Positions 10,601-19,436 of a DNA stretch of 64,000 nt are shown one piece after another. The number at the start of each line of letters is the position of its first letter. Positions within the stretch are counted from its first letter, which is position 1. The translations under genes were made by a program, and so were the position numbers. The stretch comes from J027 sp965215855 (GTDB taxonomy: Bacteria; Chloroflexota; Anaerolineae; Aggregatilineales; J027). Below the pieces are notes generated by a model. That model saw only the letters and a program-made list of their open reading frames with translations. It ran no database searches and was not told where the DNA came from. The stretch spans positions 1,116,001 to 1,180,000 of the forward strand of contig CBDCER010000003.1 of the NCBI GenBank assembly GCA_965215855.1, in the 5' to 3' direction.

Positions 10601-12499
10601 CCTGATGAAGATACCATTACCGGCCTGCGCCCCTTTGCCAATGCGGTCATCAATGCAGCATGGTCGTCCGATGGTCGCCGACTGGCGGCCTGGGATGACA
10701 CCACGCTCATCGTTTGGGATAGCGAAACCGAGGAGACATCTTCGCTTCAGGCTGCGCCAGCGGGATTCGCCATCTCCACCGCCGTTTGGTCACCTGATGG
10801 CACAGCAGTCGCCGCGATAATCACCGATGCCACGGCTGTTTACTGGTCGCCTGACATGGATGATCCGATTGTGCTGGAGGGACATACCGCCGCCATTGAT
10901 GGCATCACTTTCTTTGGCGAAGAACAAATTCTGACTTTCGGTAATGATGGCACAGCGCGGCTGTGGTCTCTGGCAGGCGAGGAACGGTTGGTATTGGGTG
11001 ATGGTGAATCGGAGGTAAACGGTGTTTCGCCATCGCCAGATGGTTCACGTTTGCTGATGTGGATGAACAACGGTGATTTGCAGGTCTGGGATTTGGCGAC
11101 TGGTAACCGTTTAGTCTCGCTGGCAGTTCAAGGCAGCAATGTTCTCAATGCCGCCTGGCGCGACAACACATATGTCGCCACTTCCGACTTGGACTTTGGC
11201 GAACGCATTGTGCCGCACATCCGCATCTGGGATACCGATTCAGGACAAGAAGTCGCTGTTCTCAATGGTCACACCAATCGTGTTAATGGGATGCACTGGC
11301 TGGATTCCGAACGTTTGATGACCTATAGCGATGATGGGTCTATTCGCATTTGGGAAGTTTTCACCAAGAATGACCTGCCAATGGGTAGCGGCTTGGTGCA
11401 ATCATTCGTCGCGCATGGGGGTCGCCTGATTCTGGATGGCAGCTGGGTTGACAATGCGGTCGCCGTCAGTTCGGGGCGCGATGGCACGGCAACACGCTGG
11501 AATCTGGAAACGGGCGAATCCTTTACACTTTCCAACGAAAATAATGAGCGTAGGATAATCGTCTGGAACCCCGATGGCACAAAATTGTTGACTTATAGTA
11601 GAGAAGGAGATGGGCAAGTCTGGGATATTGAGACCCAGACGATTTTATATGATGTAACCGGTCCCATCAGCCAGGACTCTGCTTTCTGGCTGGAGGTCGG
11701 GTTGTTTATCGGTCATCCCGATGGGACGATTAGCTGGCTGGATAGTTCGACAGGTGCGGTTGTGGGTATATTGGAAGGTCACTCGGCAAAAATCAATGAT
11801 GCTGTTTACTATAGCCCACGTCGCCTGTTGGCAACCGCCGGATCAGAAGATTACACGGTCTATGTATGGAATTTACCTCCAGATCCTGCTGGCGAAACTT
11901 TACAGCCGATCAGCACGCTTTCTCAAGCTGAAGAAGCCCGCCAACCGCTACGACTGGCCTGGCATAGTGATGGAATTCGCCTGTTGAGTGCTGGTTTCAA
12001 TGGAGATGTGCAATTATGGGATACCCAAAGCGAGGAAGTGTTGTTGTTTCTGACTGGCGCACGCGAATTTCCCTCTCGTCGCCCGGCATTCAGTCCCGAC
12101 GAAGCCTATTTCGCGGTTCCCATTGAAAGTGACATTTTCGTCTGGGATTTCGATGGAGAACTGATCGTGCGTATCAGCGGTGAAAATGCGGTGCTGGGTG
12201 TGGAATGGCTGCAACAAGCGGATCAGAACCGGCTGTTGACCTGGGATAGAGACGGCTTCATCCGTGTCTGGGATATTTCATCTGGTGTGGAAATTTGGCG
12301 TGTGCAGGATACACATGAAGTCTCGATGGCGGCTTTTAATAACAATGGCTCTCGAATTTTGAGTGTGGGCGGCAGTGGGAAATTATTGGTATGGGAATAT
12401 TGGCCGGACATCAATAACTTGATTGAAAGTGCTGGTGTCTGTTGTCAGACCCGGTCATTGTCGTTGGCCCAACAAAGTGAATTCAATATTTCTGAATAG
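7604..12499 (+). CDS. Ser/Thr protein kinase - nSTAND NTPase - WD40 repeat transmembrane signalling protein
   Basis: About 1631 residues. Residues 12-270 are a Hanks-type kinase with P-loop GEGGFGAV (19-26), Lys41, HRDIKPDN (about 132) and TDFGIAKD, so all catalytic residues are present. Residues about 310-650 form an nSTAND1 NTPase module: it opens with NPYKGLRAFEEADADDFFGR, has Walker A GPSGSGKSS (about 350) and Walker B LLLVIDQFEE (about 440). A transmembrane helix (about 769-791) is followed by a short coiled coil and then some 700 residues of WD40 propeller blades (repeated IWD, VWD and LWD ends). This topology puts the kinase in the cytoplasm and the WD40 sensor outside. I chose ATG 7604, with GGAGA ten bases upstream, over a TTG at 7583. 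Two secreted protein genes follow directly. Confidence 0.93.
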   Translation: MENLSGTVIRGYELQGLLGEGGFGAVYRAYQPAIKRYVAFKVILPEYANNPEFIRSFESEAQIVARLEHLHIVPLYDFWREPDGAYLVMRLLPGGSLRQLIEKGPVEPLKIARILDQTASALAVAHRNKVIHRDIKPDNILLDDEGNAFLTDFGIAKDLEEYDDDDDGFADDLTGSPHYISPEQAQQEHVSPRSDIYSLGIVLFEMLTGSAPFAGNTTMMELILKQINDPLPPLSEVDPDLPEAFDLIIQQATAKDPDARYSDALSFARAFRRAIPGQVVAEEAVAEKVEVDEAESGIELTDLVVPSVENPYKGLRAFEEADADDFFGRDELIQSLTERMKEHRFLAVIGPSGSGKSSVVKAGLMPKLRQGALPGSKRWFIAEMVPGSNPFIELESALLSVAVGKHANLAHQLRQNETALLETVEKVLPGEDSQLLLVIDQFEETFTQSDDEESRAMFLNNLLVAVTNSNTRLRIIITMRADFYDRPLQYAGFGELIRRHSEVVLPLSPEEMGETIIKPAERAGLNVEPALASAIITEVSEQPGALPLLQYALTEVFERRKGDTLTYAAYQETGGVLGALARRAEEIYVQLDSVRKEIVRQMFLRLVTLGEGTEDTRRRISQTEILSISNDEEAANDALGVYSKYRLLTFDTDPVTRVPTAEVAHEALIREWQRLREWLDDSRDDVRVQQRLSHSATEWINQRRDSSFLASGMRLNQFAALLQSGNITLNEDEQAYTEASVAERDRQIAEEEERRARELRLERRAKRFLQAVVGVFVVATIVAVILAITAVSARNEAQENEEIAQQNEATAVKESELRAIAEAEAVEERNQALIDSSRTLSVIALQQLDIDPVASTILALRALPSDATPRPYTPEAEFALNQAMQLSLERVYLAPFANGPIQAATFGTDQIALGGTGLALTSYDLDGTVVLTGHPNGVYGVHWSDDDRLLSYDPFVVHVWDGEDIAASFESETSIACADWQPSGSLIMVCAGTDVQIWSPDEDTITGLRPFANAVINAAWSSDGRRLAAWDDTTLIVWDSETEETSSLQAAPAGFAISTAVWSPDGTAVAAIITDATAVYWSPDMDDPIVLEGHTAAIDGITFFGEEQILTFGNDGTARLWSLAGEERLVLGDGESEVNGVSPSPDGSRLLMWMNNGDLQVWDLATGNRLVSLAVQGSNVLNAAWRDNTYVATSDLDFGERIVPHIRIWDTDSGQEVAVLNGHTNRVNGMHWLDSERLMTYSDDGSIRIWEVFTKNDLPMGSGLVQSFVAHGGRLILDGSWVDNAVAVSSGRDGTATRWNLETGESFTLSNENNERRIIVWNPDGTKLLTYSREGDGQVWDIETQTILYDVTGPISQDSAFWLEVGLFIGHPDGTISWLDSSTGAVVGILEGHSAKINDAVYYSPRRLLATAGSEDYTVYVWNLPPDPAGETLQPISTLSQAEEARQPLRLAWHSDGIRLLSAGFNGDVQLWDTQSEEVLLFLTGAREFPSRRPAFSPDEAYFAVPIESDIFVWDFDGELIVRISGENAVLGVEWLQQADQNRLLTWDRDGFIRVWDISSGVEIWRVQDTHEVSMAAFNNNGSRILSVGGSGKLLVWEYWPDINNLIESAGVCCQTRSLSLAQQSEFNISE

Positions 12500-12509
12500 G
12501 TGTAGAACA

Positions 12510-14144
12510 ATGAAGCGTTGGCGACTGGTTATTCTGATAGCAATCATTTTTAGTCTGGGCACGATGATTTCGCCCGATTCCATGACGACCCATGCTCAGG
12601 GCGGCGACGAAGTTGCCTGCAATACGATGATTGAAACGGTCCTCACTGAGGTTGGAAATACGTGTATCAACCTGGGGCGCAACGAGGTCTGCTATGGCAA
12701 TGGCCCGGTCAGTGCCATCCTAAAAGATGATACGTTATTCTTTGATGCGCCGGGCGACATCATCCCGGTTGAAGCCATTGAGACTGTCATCACGCGGACG
12801 GCTGACCCTGATAGTAGTGAATGGGGCATCGTTTTGATGGATGTCCAGGCCGATTTACCTGCCGAAAGCGACTCGGTGCGATTGCTGTTGTATGGTGGCG
12901 TTACCATGTCGGATGCTGTTGAGGCAAGTGGTGAACAGGCGTTTTGCACACTGACCAACACATCCGGCAGCAATATCAATCTGAGGGCAGGGCCAGGCAC
13001 AGCTTATCGCACCGTTGATATTTTTGACCAGAATACCAGTCTGGATGTATTTGGACGGAGTGAAGATGAAGATTGGTTTCTGACGCCACGTGGCTGGGTA
13101 GCGGCCTGGCTGATTGAGAATGTGTGCAATATTGATGAAATGCCCGTCCGCTCCGCCGAAGATACTGTGTCCAATTTCTCAGCTCCCATGCAAGCTTTTA
13201 CGGTGCAGATGGATGAGAACGCCCGCTGTCAGGCAGCTCCAACTGGCATGATGATTCAATCACCGAGAGGGCAGACGGCGTCGCTGATGGTCAATAATGT
13301 CGAGATGCAAATTGGCAGCACGGCGTTTCTAACCATGCGTGACGACAATAGCCGCATGATCATTCGCACGTTGGAGGGCAATGTGGTCGCCACATCGGGC
13401 GGTGTCAGCCGTGAAATCGTGCCGGGTATGGAGACTGAGGTTGTGTTTGATGAAGAGGGTGAACCCGGCGAACCTGACGAACCTGACGAGTTCGACGTTG
13501 AAGATGATGTTCTTTATATCGACTACGATGATTTGGAAGGCATTCTCGATACCGAGGACTTCTATGAAGTAGATTACTTTGATCTTTGTGTTGACGACGA
13601 AACAGATGAGGTTGATGGCGACTGTTTAGATGAGTTTCTAGACGAAGAGGAACTTAATGATCTAGATGAAGACTGCCTGGATGACCTCACGGGCGACTAC
13701 GACCCTGATTGTCTGGAAGAAACAACCTTTTATGACAGCGACGACGATGGACTGGACGATGATGAGGATTTTTGTCCCGACGAGGCTGGCCCGCCTGAAA
13801 ATGATGGTTGCCCAGAAGAGGATGAAGATAGTGATGGCGATGGGCTGACCGATGACGAGGATGACTGTCCCTTCGAGTTTGGCCCGCCTGAAAACTACGG
13901 TTGCCCGGAAGATGAAGGTGGTGATGAAGGCGTCGATAGTGACGGCGACGGGCTGACCGATGACGAGGATGACTGTCCCTTTGAGTTTGGCCCGCCTGAA
14001 AACTTTGGCTGTCCGGAAGATGAAGGTGGTGATGAAGGCGTCGATAGTGACGGCGACGGGCTACTGGATGATGAGGATGACTGTCCTTTTGAGTTTGGCC
14101 CGCCTGAAAACTTTGGCTGTCCGGAAGATGAAGAAGAAATCTAG
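12510..14144 (+). CDS. Secreted SH3b-domain protein with C-terminal Asp-rich thrombospondin type 3-like repeats
   Basis: About 544 residues. A signal peptide (MKRWRLVILIAIIF) is followed by a domain shared with the next gene, with cysteines in CNTMIET and TCINLGRNEVCYG. A bacterial SH3 domain follows (NINLRAGPGTAYRTVD, ending RGWVAAWLI), then a FecR-like segment, then a highly acidic tail of DSDGDGLTDDEDDCP units that resembles calcium-binding thrombospondin type 3 repeats. The ATG at 12510 starts 11 bases after the kinase-gene stop; the frame extends upstream to 12423, but that part overlaps the kinase. The protein is probably an exported, calcium-dependent companion of the kinase; this is inference from position. 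Confidence 0.82.
   Translation: MKRWRLVILIAIIFSLGTMISPDSMTTHAQGGDEVACNTMIETVLTEVGNTCINLGRNEVCYGNGPVSAILKDDTLFFDAPGDIIPVEAIETVITRTADPDSSEWGIVLMDVQADLPAESDSVRLLLYGGVTMSDAVEASGEQAFCTLTNTSGSNINLRAGPGTAYRTVDIFDQNTSLDVFGRSEDEDWFLTPRGWVAAWLIENVCNIDEMPVRSAEDTVSNFSAPMQAFTVQMDENARCQAAPTGMMIQSPRGQTASLMVNNVEMQIGSTAFLTMRDDNSRMIIRTLEGNVVATSGGVSREIVPGMETEVVFDEEGEPGEPDEPDEFDVEDDVLYIDYDDLEGILDTEDFYEVDYFDLCVDDETDEVDGDCLDEFLDEEELNDLDEDCLDDLTGDYDPDCLEETTFYDSDDDGLDDDEDFCPDEAGPPENDGCPEEDEDSDGDGLTDDEDDCPFEFGPPENYGCPEDEGGDEGVDSDGDGLTDDEDDCPFEFGPPENFGCPEDEGGDEGVDSDGDGLLDDEDDCPFEFGPPENFGCPEDEEEI
13827..14144 (+). repeat. 108-bp tandem repeat encoding 36-residue acidic units
   Basis: Three near-identical units start at 13827, 13935 and 14043 (exact 108-bp spacing), the last cut short by the stop codon. 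A more diverged copy lies immediately upstream (about 13735-13826). Each unit encodes DSDGDGLxDDEDDCPFEFG, PPENxGCPEDE and a short acidic spacer. The near identity at DNA level points to recent duplication. Confidence 0.9.
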
Positions 14145-14179
14145 AACAATGCGCGAAAAGCAAAATAGGGAGGATAATT

Positions 14180-16501
14180 ATGCTACGACGGCGTAGTTTC
14201 ACGGTGCTACTCATACTGGTTGGTCTGGCGTTGTTGATCTCCGCACCATCTGAACAAGATCACACAACTTATGCCCAGCCCGCCTATCAAGATGATGTTT
14301 GTGGCACGATGATCGAAGAGGCGCTGCTAGTCGTTGCCAACAATTGCATCAATCTGGGGCGCAATGAGATTTGCTACGGTCACGAGCAAGTCAGTGCCAC
14401 GTTGAATGACGATACGTTATTCTTTGATGCACCAGGTGATATTGTGCCCGTAACCGCGATTGAGGCTTTGTTTACCCGCCCCCTTGATCCTGATAGTGGG
14501 GAGTGGGGCATCGCAGTGATGGATATACAGGCCGATTTGCCTACCGCGAGCGACTCGGTGCGGATTCTGGTGTTTGGCGGAGTGGAGCTGGAACCGGATA
14601 CATCAATGGTGACGGAAGATGTCCCTACCTGTCAATTCACCAACACCGGGATTGCCAATACCAACCTCCGGGCTGGCCCTGATTCCATCTATTCCATTGT
14701 CGATGTATTGGATCGTGACGATACTGTTGTTGTTTATGGGCGCTCGGCAGATGATGCTTGGTTGCGCTCGTCACGAGGTTGGATCGCAGCAGAAGATGGC
14801 ACACTGGAATGTGACGCGGGTATTGAACTGGTGGAAATGAATGACTCAGAAGATACGTTTGTCGCACCGATGCAGGCTTTCACCTTGCAGGTTGATGAGG
14901 CTGCTCGCTGTCAGGCTGCGCCATCCGGTCTACTCATTCAGTCGCCCACTGGTCAAACGGCGAACATTATGGTCAACAATATCGAAATGCGGGTTGGCAG
15001 CACAGCTTTCGTTTCCGTAGATGAAACTACTGGCTGCGAAACCATTGCCAATATTGATGGTCATGTTGATGTGACTTCGGTCAGTATGCCGCTGCCAGTG
15101 GGCAGCCAGGTCACAACAGCGTTTCAGACGGGTGCTGATTGTGGCACATTGGAAGCCAGGCCTATGGACGAAAACTTGCGTCTGATGGACGAGGGCTTGT
15201 TGGATGCTATGCCAGAACCCGTGGATATTCCTGACGCATGGCAACCCGTCCCACCCAGCGCGTCTCTCACTGCCACTGAAACTGAAATTATGGTGGGTGA
15301 ATGTACTACGTTGAACTGGACGACTGAGAATGCCAATGATGTCTTGTTAGATGGTGTTATCGTCCCCCCCAATGGCTCGCAGGAAGTTTGCCCCGGCCAG
15401 ACCACGACTTATGAATTGTTCGCCGAATCGTTATCAACCGAGTTCCCGCCAACCACGACTCAGGCCACAATAGAAGTTGTATCGCCGCCACCACCACCAA
15501 CACCGACCATCTCCTTCAGTGCCAACCCCACCACAATTCAATTGGGAGCCTGTACAACACTCTCCTGGCAGATTATTAATGCGGCAGCAGCCTCGCTGGA
15601 TTCAGGTGGTTTTCAGGGGATTCCGCTGGTGGGCAGTATGCCAGTCTGTCCTGGAGTACCCGGTGACCACCTGTATGCGTTGCAAGTAACGGGCCTTGAT
15701 GGAGTTGTCTATGGAGCGACGACACAGGTGAGCGTTTCTGCACCGCCAACTGTGCAGTTCAGCTTCGCGGCCTCTCCAGCTACGATCTCGGTGGGGCAAT
15801 GTTCCACACTGACCTGGAGTACAATTTATGCTCAATCCGTGATGGTAGACTCCGGTTCGGGTTTGGGGCCAGCAGAGACCAATGGCATGCTTCCCGTTTG
15901 CCCTCCCACACCTGGAACCTACGATTTTTCGATGCGTGTCGAAGATATGGTCGGCGATGTCCACATGGCTTTTGCTTCGATTACTGTGGAATCCGCGTTC
16001 TCGATGGTTTTCACAGCACTTCCGCCTGAACTCTATATAGATGAAGTGACGGAAGTTACATTGGCCTGGACAGTGACTGGAGCAACACTGGTGGAACTAG
16101 ACGATGGAAGTGGCTTCAGCCCGGTTGCACCGAGTGGCAGTACGTTCGTCTATCCGTCGGAACCTGGAACTTACACCTATACGCTGCGGGCGACAGACAC
16201 TGGTGGAGGCATCCATACGGCAACAGCCAGTGTTGATGTCTATGCCATGCCCTACATCATCTTCTCGGCAAATCCAGTTGATTTGTTTCCGGAAGAAAGC
16301 ACAACGCTATCATGGGAGGTGTATGATGCGATCCTGGTCGAACTCGATACTGGCAGCGGATTCCAGGTGGTGGGAGCCAGCGGCAGCACGCTAGTTACCC
16401 CCTGGGACTATGGTGACCACACCTATACATTACGAGCGACCGGTGCACTGGGCGATTATTACTTTGCGACTGTGACAGTCACTGTATTAACACCGCAATA
16501 G
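14180..16501 (+). CDS. Secreted SH3b-domain protein with tandem Ig/PKD-like repeats (paralogue of the preceding gene)
   Basis: This 773-residue protein shares its N-terminal half with the gene at 12510: signal peptide, CGTMIEEAL and CINLGRNEICYG segments, DDTLFFDAPGDIVPV, and an SH3b domain (TNLRAGPDSIYSIVD ... RGWIAAEDG). From about residue 355 it differs, carrying five or so beta-sandwich repeats marked by TLSW or TLTW strands and GDHxYxLxxTG ends (PKD/Ig-like). A good ribosome binding site (GGGAGG) precedes the ATG. It begins 35 bp after its paralogue and probably belongs to the same operon. It is likely an adhesive or sensory exoprotein; the ligand is unknown. Confidence 0.82.
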   Translation: MLRRRSFTVLLILVGLALLISAPSEQDHTTYAQPAYQDDVCGTMIEEALLVVANNCINLGRNEICYGHEQVSATLNDDTLFFDAPGDIVPVTAIEALFTRPLDPDSGEWGIAVMDIQADLPTASDSVRILVFGGVELEPDTSMVTEDVPTCQFTNTGIANTNLRAGPDSIYSIVDVLDRDDTVVVYGRSADDAWLRSSRGWIAAEDGTLECDAGIELVEMNDSEDTFVAPMQAFTLQVDEAARCQAAPSGLLIQSPTGQTANIMVNNIEMRVGSTAFVSVDETTGCETIANIDGHVDVTSVSMPLPVGSQVTTAFQTGADCGTLEARPMDENLRLMDEGLLDAMPEPVDIPDAWQPVPPSASLTATETEIMVGECTTLNWTTENANDVLLDGVIVPPNGSQEVCPGQTTTYELFAESLSTEFPPTTTQATIEVVSPPPPPTPTISFSANPTTIQLGACTTLSWQIINAAAASLDSGGFQGIPLVGSMPVCPGVPGDHLYALQVTGLDGVVYGATTQVSVSAPPTVQFSFAASPATISVGQCSTLTWSTIYAQSVMVDSGSGLGPAETNGMLPVCPPTPGTYDFSMRVEDMVGDVHMAFASITVESAFSMVFTALPPELYIDEVTEVTLAWTVTGATLVELDDGSGFSPVAPSGSTFVYPSEPGTYTYTLRATDTGGGIHTATASVDVYAMPYIIFSANPVDLFPEESTTLSWEVYDAILVELDTGSGFQVVGASGSTLVTPWDYGDHTYTLRATGALGDYYFATVTVTVLTPQ

Positions 16502-16523
16502 TCGAACGCCCACCGCAAACCAT

Positions 16524-16556
16524 AGTACCCTCGCCTGATTAGTAGGTGAGGGTACT
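16524..16556 (+). terminator. Hairpin after the secreted SH3b operon
   Basis: A 13-bp inverted repeat (AGTACCCTCGCCT with AGGTGAGGGTACT, one G-U pair) with a seven-base loop begins 23 bases after the stop at 16501. No long T run follows, so it is a likely but imperfect terminator closing the kinase/exoprotein operon. Confidence 0.65.
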
Positions 16557-16652
16557 CCAATTATGTCGATTTTGCGTTCTCAAATACAATAGTTTGTATC
16601 CAAAAACGAATCATGGGGGATTTATCAGTCTCGTATGTAAGCCGTTTTGCTG

Positions 16653-16658
16653 TATAAT
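16653..16658 (+). promoter_or_regulatory. TATAAT -10-like hexamer
   Basis: A perfect TATAAT lies 21 bases before the preferred ATG (16680) of the histidine kinase. No convincing -35 hexamer is seen at 17-bp spacing, so promoter assignment is tentative. Confidence 0.4.
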
Positions 16659-16679
16659 CTGTTCAACTATTCACAATCA

Positions 16680-18773
16680 ATGGTAAGTCGAAATATGCAA
16701 AATGCCACTATCTTATTGATAGAAAATAGTGCGGAACAGGCTCGCATCATCCAACGCCTGCTGGCGTCATCGGGCATTACACGCCTTGTCCACACCGCCG
16801 ACCCAGACCAGGCCATGAACCTGTTGGCGGAAAATAAACTTGATATGATCCTGGTTGACATCTCACTGGCACTGCTCCGGGATCCGGACTGGATGCGTGA
16901 GCATCAATCGCTGGTGCCAATTGTGATCTTGACCGACCAAAAAAATGAGCGCCTAGCAATGCAGGCCATCAGTGTAGGCGCACAGGATTACCTGATCCGC
17001 GAACAACTCACCGCTCCCTTGTTGAAGAATGCCGTTCATTATGCCATCAACCGCGCTCGCTTGCTGGCCTCCAATGCCCGTACACAGGAACATTTTGAGC
17101 GCGTGATTGAAGACCAAAAAATTCTGCATCGTATTGATCGTGAACTGGGCTATACGCTTAACCCCGACCATGTATTACACCTGGCAATGGACACGGCGCT
17201 ACGCCTGACAGCGGCAGCGGCGTGTGTCGTAGGGTGGATAGAAGAAGAAACGCAGCAACTTGAAAAACTTGCCAGCCTCGGCATCCATACCTTGTTGATG
17301 GAGCCTGTTCCAGTCAGCCAATTGGATCAACACCCCTTGATTGGGCGTGTGTTCAGCGAGGATGATTCTATCCTGATTGAAACAGGCAAGAGCTATTCAC
17401 AAGTTGCGATTCCGCTTATGGTGCAGGGGAAGCCAAGCGGACTACTCCTTTTAGAGAATGTGCCGAATGGTGTTTGTGACCAATCTGATTGGGATTTTTT
17501 AGTCCACCTTGCCAATCGCACTGCAACGGCCCTGGAAAAAGCACGTATCTATCAACGCACGCAATATCAGGCTGTGCAAATTGACAAGTTATATGAACTG
17601 AGTACCGAGATTTCACGACACCTTGATCGCCAAGAAGTAATGCAGGCGAGCGCAACGGCCCTGGTATCATTGTTACAAGGCTCTAGTGCATTGTTTTGTG
17701 AATATGTGCCACGCTTTCACAATATGGTCGTCTGTAGTGTGTATGTCGCCCAGGAGGCTTCCGATAACCCACCGCTGGTAGGAACTGTCTTCGCTATGAA
17801 TCAATACCCGCATCTCCAAGCTTCGCTGAATAGTATGCTGGTTCAGATTCGGCAAAATGAACAGGAGCAGACGGAAGAAATCAGCGCTTTTCTAGACATG
17901 CTTGGCGTACAAGCAGCATTGCTGATCCCATTGCTGGATCAAGGAAACTTGATTGGTATGCTCGTATTGTGTGAAAGCAATTTTGATCGCCACTTCACGA
18001 GTGATGAAATCTCGCTGGCCCGCAGTTTGGGAGGAAGTACGACCGTCGCACTAAATAAAGCGACGCTCTTTGATAGTGTGCAACAACTTGAGCAAATGAA
18101 ATCTGAAATGCTGCAAATGGCCTCGCATGATTTACGCACACCCCTGTCACGCATTGTATTCTCGTTGGCTTTGCTGGAACCAGCCGTTGAGCCAGGTTCT
18201 AACCAGGCAGTTCTTCTGGAGGGTGTGCGCGAAGCTACTCAACAGATGCACACGCTGTTAGAGGATTTGCTGAACCTGAACCGGATTGAGAGCGAGGAAA
18301 TGAATGACTTGAAGTTCTGCGACGTCACAGCGTTGCTCGACAAGGTCATCGGCGAATATCGTTCCCAGGCCGACATCAAACAACAACACTATCAAGTCGA
18401 TATTCCCGCCGAAAGTATCATGATCTATGGTAGTGATGTTCATTTGCAACAAGCATTCGCCAACTATGTCGGCAATGCGTTGAAGTATACGCCGGAAGGT
18501 GGCACGATCATGGTTCGCGCCCGTACAGAAGATGGCCGCTTCATCTTCGAAGTCCAAGACACGGGTTATGGCATTCCCAAAGATAAACAGGCAGCTATAT
18601 TTGGGCGTTTCTTCCGTGCCCATACCCCCGGTACGGAAGATATACCGGGCACGGGCCTGGGTCTCAGCCTGGTTAAGACTGTGATTGAGCGGCACGGCGG
18701 CAAAGTCTGGTTCCACAGTGAAGTTAACAAAGGCAGCATCTTCGGGCTGTGGTTGCCGCTGACCAATAGCTAG
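16680..18773 (+). CDS. Multi-GAF sensor histidine kinase with N-terminal receiver-like domain
   Basis: About 697 residues without membrane helices. Order: a receiver-like domain (about 5-125), two GAF domains (about 140-290 and 310-450), HisKA with phospho-accepting His in MASHDLRTPLSR, and HATPase_c with NYVGNALKYTP, DTGYGIP and GTGLGLSLV. The receiver keeps the phosphorylatable Asp in ILVDIS but has E-N in place of the acidic pair (LIENS) and Arg where Lys is expected (DYLIRE), so it may be a pseudo-receiver. The ATG at 16680 lies just after a TATAAT; 16695 is an alternative, and the TTG at 16647 overlaps that hexamer. No partner regulator is adjacent. Confidence 0.88.
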   Translation: MVSRNMQNATILLIENSAEQARIIQRLLASSGITRLVHTADPDQAMNLLAENKLDMILVDISLALLRDPDWMREHQSLVPIVILTDQKNERLAMQAISVGAQDYLIREQLTAPLLKNAVHYAINRARLLASNARTQEHFERVIEDQKILHRIDRELGYTLNPDHVLHLAMDTALRLTAAAACVVGWIEEETQQLEKLASLGIHTLLMEPVPVSQLDQHPLIGRVFSEDDSILIETGKSYSQVAIPLMVQGKPSGLLLLENVPNGVCDQSDWDFLVHLANRTATALEKARIYQRTQYQAVQIDKLYELSTEISRHLDRQEVMQASATALVSLLQGSSALFCEYVPRFHNMVVCSVYVAQEASDNPPLVGTVFAMNQYPHLQASLNSMLVQIRQNEQEQTEEISAFLDMLGVQAALLIPLLDQGNLIGMLVLCESNFDRHFTSDEISLARSLGGSTTVALNKATLFDSVQQLEQMKSEMLQMASHDLRTPLSRIVFSLALLEPAVEPGSNQAVLLEGVREATQQMHTLLEDLLNLNRIESEEMNDLKFCDVTALLDKVIGEYRSQADIKQQHYQVDIPAESIMIYGSDVHLQQAFANYVGNALKYTPEGGTIMVRARTEDGRFIFEVQDTGYGIPKDKQAAIFGRFFRAHTPGTEDIPGTGLGLSLVKTVIERHGGKVWFHSEVNKGSIFGLWLPLTNS

Positions 18774-18779
18774 GTGTAT

Positions 18780-18807
18780 GTCGCTGGCCTGTTCCGATAC
18801 CAGCGAC
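18780..18807. terminator. Hairpin between convergent genes
   Basis: An 8-bp perfect stem (GTCGCTGG with CCAGCGAC) with a twelve-base loop lies between the stop codons of the histidine kinase and the DUF6398 gene. No T tract is present; it may act weakly in both directions. Confidence 0.4.
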
Positions 18808-18826
18808 CTCGAAAGCTGTTACCGCC

Positions 18827-19417
18827 TTAGTTATCGTTGCCTTCATCACTTTCGAGTTCATCCAGTGGAACTATCTGAATATATCCCACTTGCTCAATCA
18901 ATTCATCAAGTTCTTCCATGTTTATGCCAGGGACGTAAGGGATAAGTCCCTTTTGATACGCTTCCACTTGAATGGGAAAAGGCAATGCACGCGCATCTAG
19001 GATGTACCCATCGACCGAAACCATCCAGACTAAGGGACTATCTGCGACCATACTATCAAGCATCCATTCGGGTTCGAACCGCGACATTTTTACTGCATCG
19101 CGTACCATTTTCGCCTTGTTGCCGCCGGTACTCTGTGCCACGCCGAATAGTTTACATAGTTCCGCGGCGGGAATATGTGGGTCTTGCGATTTATCGAATA
19201 GAAAGTTGATTTGCCCTAACGCGTAGATGATGCCACATGCCCAACTATTCGCCCGACTACTCTTCAAGGGTGAAGGTCGCTTGCGGGCCAATTTGGCCGT
19301 CAACTTGCGGGCCAGATCGGCATACTCTTCACTGAGGTGCGATTCACATACTGCATTCGTTAACGCAATAATCTCATCATACTTGTCTCGCATTGTTTTC
19401 GGTACTTTTTCGCTCAT
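18827..19417 (-). CDS. DUF6398 domain protein
   Basis: This 196-residue protein matches my memory of the DUF6398 family: VPKTMRDKYDEI, AVCESHLSEEYADL, LARKRPSPL, WACGIIYALGQINFLFD and a helix-turn-helix-like FGVAQSTGGNKAK. The last 80 residues are less conserved. No catalytic motif is evident. The FGVAQSTGG helix and nearby basic residues suggest nucleic-acid or protein binding. It is 19 bp upstream of glyQS on the same strand but could be transcribed separately. Function unknown. Confidence 0.7.
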   Translation of the reverse strand: MSEKVPKTMRDKYDEIIALTNAVCESHLSEEYADLARKLTAKLARKRPSPLKSSRANSWACGIIYALGQINFLFDKSQDPHIPAAELCKLFGVAQSTGGNKAKMVRDAVKMSRFEPEWMLDSMVADSPLVWMVSVDGYILDARALPFPIQVEAYQKGLIPYVPGINMEELDELIEQVGYIQIVPLDELESDEGNDN

Positions 19418-19436
19418 TAGTGTCCTGTGCCTATAC

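Noticed and set aside
13687..14214. Open frame on the minus strand across the 108-bp repeats (His/Arg-rich translation)
   Set aside because: It is the antisense shadow of an acidic repeat; its composition is only the complement of Asp/Glu codons and it lacks a ribosome binding site.
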